From Gavia stellata (Eukaryota; Chordata; Aves; Gaviiformes; Gaviidae), in the NCBI RefSeq assembly GCF_030936135.1, contig NC_082594.1:19898879-19962878 (forward strand): a stretch of 64,000 nt of DNA. Reading direction: 5' to 3'. Shown here in pieces: positions 62,495 through 64,000 of the stretch (its first letter is position 1; each line of letters begins with the position of its first letter). The translations under genes were made by a program, and so were the position numbers. The notes below the pieces were generated by a model. That model made no database searches. It was given only the letters and a program-made list of their open reading frames with translations, and had not been told where the DNA came from.

Positions 62495-64000
62495 CAGATG
62501 CATGCTCTTAGTTAGGGTGTGAATTCAGAGGACACTTGCTACTCTGCATTAATTGCCATATGAATTCACTTAGACTGTAGTTGCATGAATACTTTCGACT
62601 ACCCTAAGACAGTGGTAGCACCATAAAAAGTTTTATTCTCACTGTCCTTGTGTTACCATCTCAACAGCAATGCACAAATATTTGTGCACGACTGCTGTGA
62701 GCTGGATCAAGGAATTAAACTGAGTTAACATGAACCACTTCTTTTGTTAGATCAGTTTCAGTCTGAGCCGCTTGGTGACCATACACATTCTTTTGTTAGC
62801 ACAAGGGAGAAGGATGCACCAAGATGTGTTCTTTAGGACACATCTATAATGACCTGAGCAATAAAGCATGAAGAATTCCTGTGCAAAGTCATGTGCTCCT
62901 TTCAGAAGGTGGAGGGAACCACTTTACACCCAAGAGTCCATAGAAGGAAACTGGTGCACAGCAGCCAGTATGTGGAAAAATTCACACCTTTGCTTACTGC
63001 ACACAAACTTTTTCATACAGAAAAGCCCTGGAGCTGTATAGAGGCAAACAGCAGTTCTAGAAGGACTATAAACTGCTTTCTTCAGCCTATTGGGAAGTTA
63101 ATTGAATGTGTGTAAACATGTATGAAATAACTGGTGGGTTCATGAAAGAAGAGGTTTTTGTATGATTATGTACCACTGTGATATTTCATCTCAGTAGTAC
63201 CCTCTTACAAGTATTCCTGAATTGAGATATTTTATTATCCTAAAACATAACATGTGGGTTGGACAGAAACTGAGGCAATCTTCCTTTTCTTAGATTTTAC
63301 TACCTTAACTTAAGAGATTCTCACACCTTCTGCTCACTAGCTTGTGGTATAAAAGCTCCTGAACGGCATTAAAGCTTGGTTTGCTCCCTATATGGCAGCA
63401 TTAAAGCAGAGGCCATACCAATGAAAATAATCTCTACTTTTGAACCAGCCAGCATGCCTGTTTACAGTAATTGTTAAAAACCATGCTTGGCTATGCTTTG
63501 CCTAGCCAGACAAGACAAAATTTCCTTCCTTTGAACTATAGCTTATGATTCTGCCCCCCTTCCTTTTCATGTTTTGTGCTTTTCATATAGCACAATCATT
63601 CTGCTCGTATCATCCAAAACCAATTCACCTGGCAGGTGCTTCTAAGACAAGCAAGCATTCCCACTTCCAGTAAGAGAAACACAATTTTGACCATGAAGGC
63701 TCATTCCTAGCTTACCGGGTATTCGCACTTATGTTATAGGGACCATACCTCAGCCCCAATTTCTCACAACTCCTGTAGACACCTGTACAAATACCACAGT
63801 GAGTGATAGGTAGAATATGATCCTGGAATGGTGTTTTTACAAATGCAGGAGAGAAAACAGCAACAAAGATCCTTCAACCTCCCCCTATCCAGCTCTTCTG
63901 CTAATATTAGCAGTTTAGATCAAGATTAAATTCCAAGCATAGCTCACTAAATAACCCACTACTAAAGTAGCTGATCTAAGACAGGCGATTGAGAATATAT

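Larger units (their letters stand above)
53638..64000 (-). other. CRYL1: CRYL1 intron, running off the right edge
   Basis: The next upstream CRYL1 exon should encode the segment ending in the glycine split across this junction (the RYAFIGPLETMHLNAEG region of human CRYL1). I looked for its reverse complement to the end of the window and did not find it, so the intron is probably more than 10 kb. It contains two CR1 copies and a fold-back structure near 62.4 kb. About 59540-62360 and 62500-64000 hold nothing recognised. Confidence 0.7.

Noticed and set aside
53638-64000. Further upstream CRYL1 exon
   Set aside because: Looked for the reverse complement of the MHLNAEG, RYAFIGPLE and NRLQYAI segments. 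Short partial matches such as AGATGCAT near 61058 and 62497 do not continue as CRYL1 or show splice sites.
1-64000. CRISPR arrays, bacterial operons, tRNA and rRNA genes
   Set aside because: None were seen. The sequence is clearly vertebrate nuclear DNA, and reading by eye could miss a lone tRNA.

Overview
The window is vertebrate nuclear DNA and almost certainly from a bird. It has one intron-free connexin coding exon, widely spaced short exons with canonical GT-AG splice sites, one sharp CpG island, and several copies of the avian CR1 LINE family, including CR1-type 3' ends. Nothing bacterial or viral was recognised. The species cannot be fixed from the sequence.

Layout, left to right: (1) 1-7.3 kb is intergenic, with a decayed CR1 reverse-transcriptase copy on the + strand at 2.73-4.17 kb. 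(2) At 7.3-18.6 kb lies a gap-junction beta connexin gene on the minus strand, called GJB6 (connexin 30). It has a single coding exon at 8286-9077, an acceptor 22 bases before the ATG, an intron of about 9.4 kb, and a non-coding first exon inferred inside a CpG island at 18.07-18.93 kb. The island carries a GC box directly before a TTAAAA box on the minus strand. (3) 18.9-51.2 kb is a long stretch without a recognisable gene. It holds small CR1 tails, a degenerate 29/25-bp tandem array with SOX-like and TAAT motifs, a 30-bp near-perfect palindrome and some GC-rich and AT-rich blocks. (4) At 51.2-64 kb is the 3' end of CRYL1 (lambda-crystallin homologue, L-gulonate 3-dehydrogenase) on the minus strand. 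The last two coding exons (53531-53637 and 51379-51492) are clear. The remaining exons were not found and should lie to the right of the window. The CRYL1 introns hold two larger CR1 copies.

The order GJB6 then CRYL1, both on the same strand, matches the conserved vertebrate GJA3-GJB2-GJB6-CRYL1 neighbourhood. GJB2 would be expected to the left, outside this window. In humans, deletions upstream of GJB6 that reach into CRYL1 remove distant control of GJB2 and GJB6. The roughly 32 kb between GJB6 and CRYL1 here is therefore a good place to look for the avian counterpart of that control region.

The most interesting protein-level observations are in the connexin. Its body is closer to mammalian Cx26 (GJB2) while its tail is Cx30-like. 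Residue 125, the carbamylated lysine of CO2-sensitive mammalian Cx26, is arginine. Residue 42, an acidic calcium-site residue in Cx26, is also arginine.
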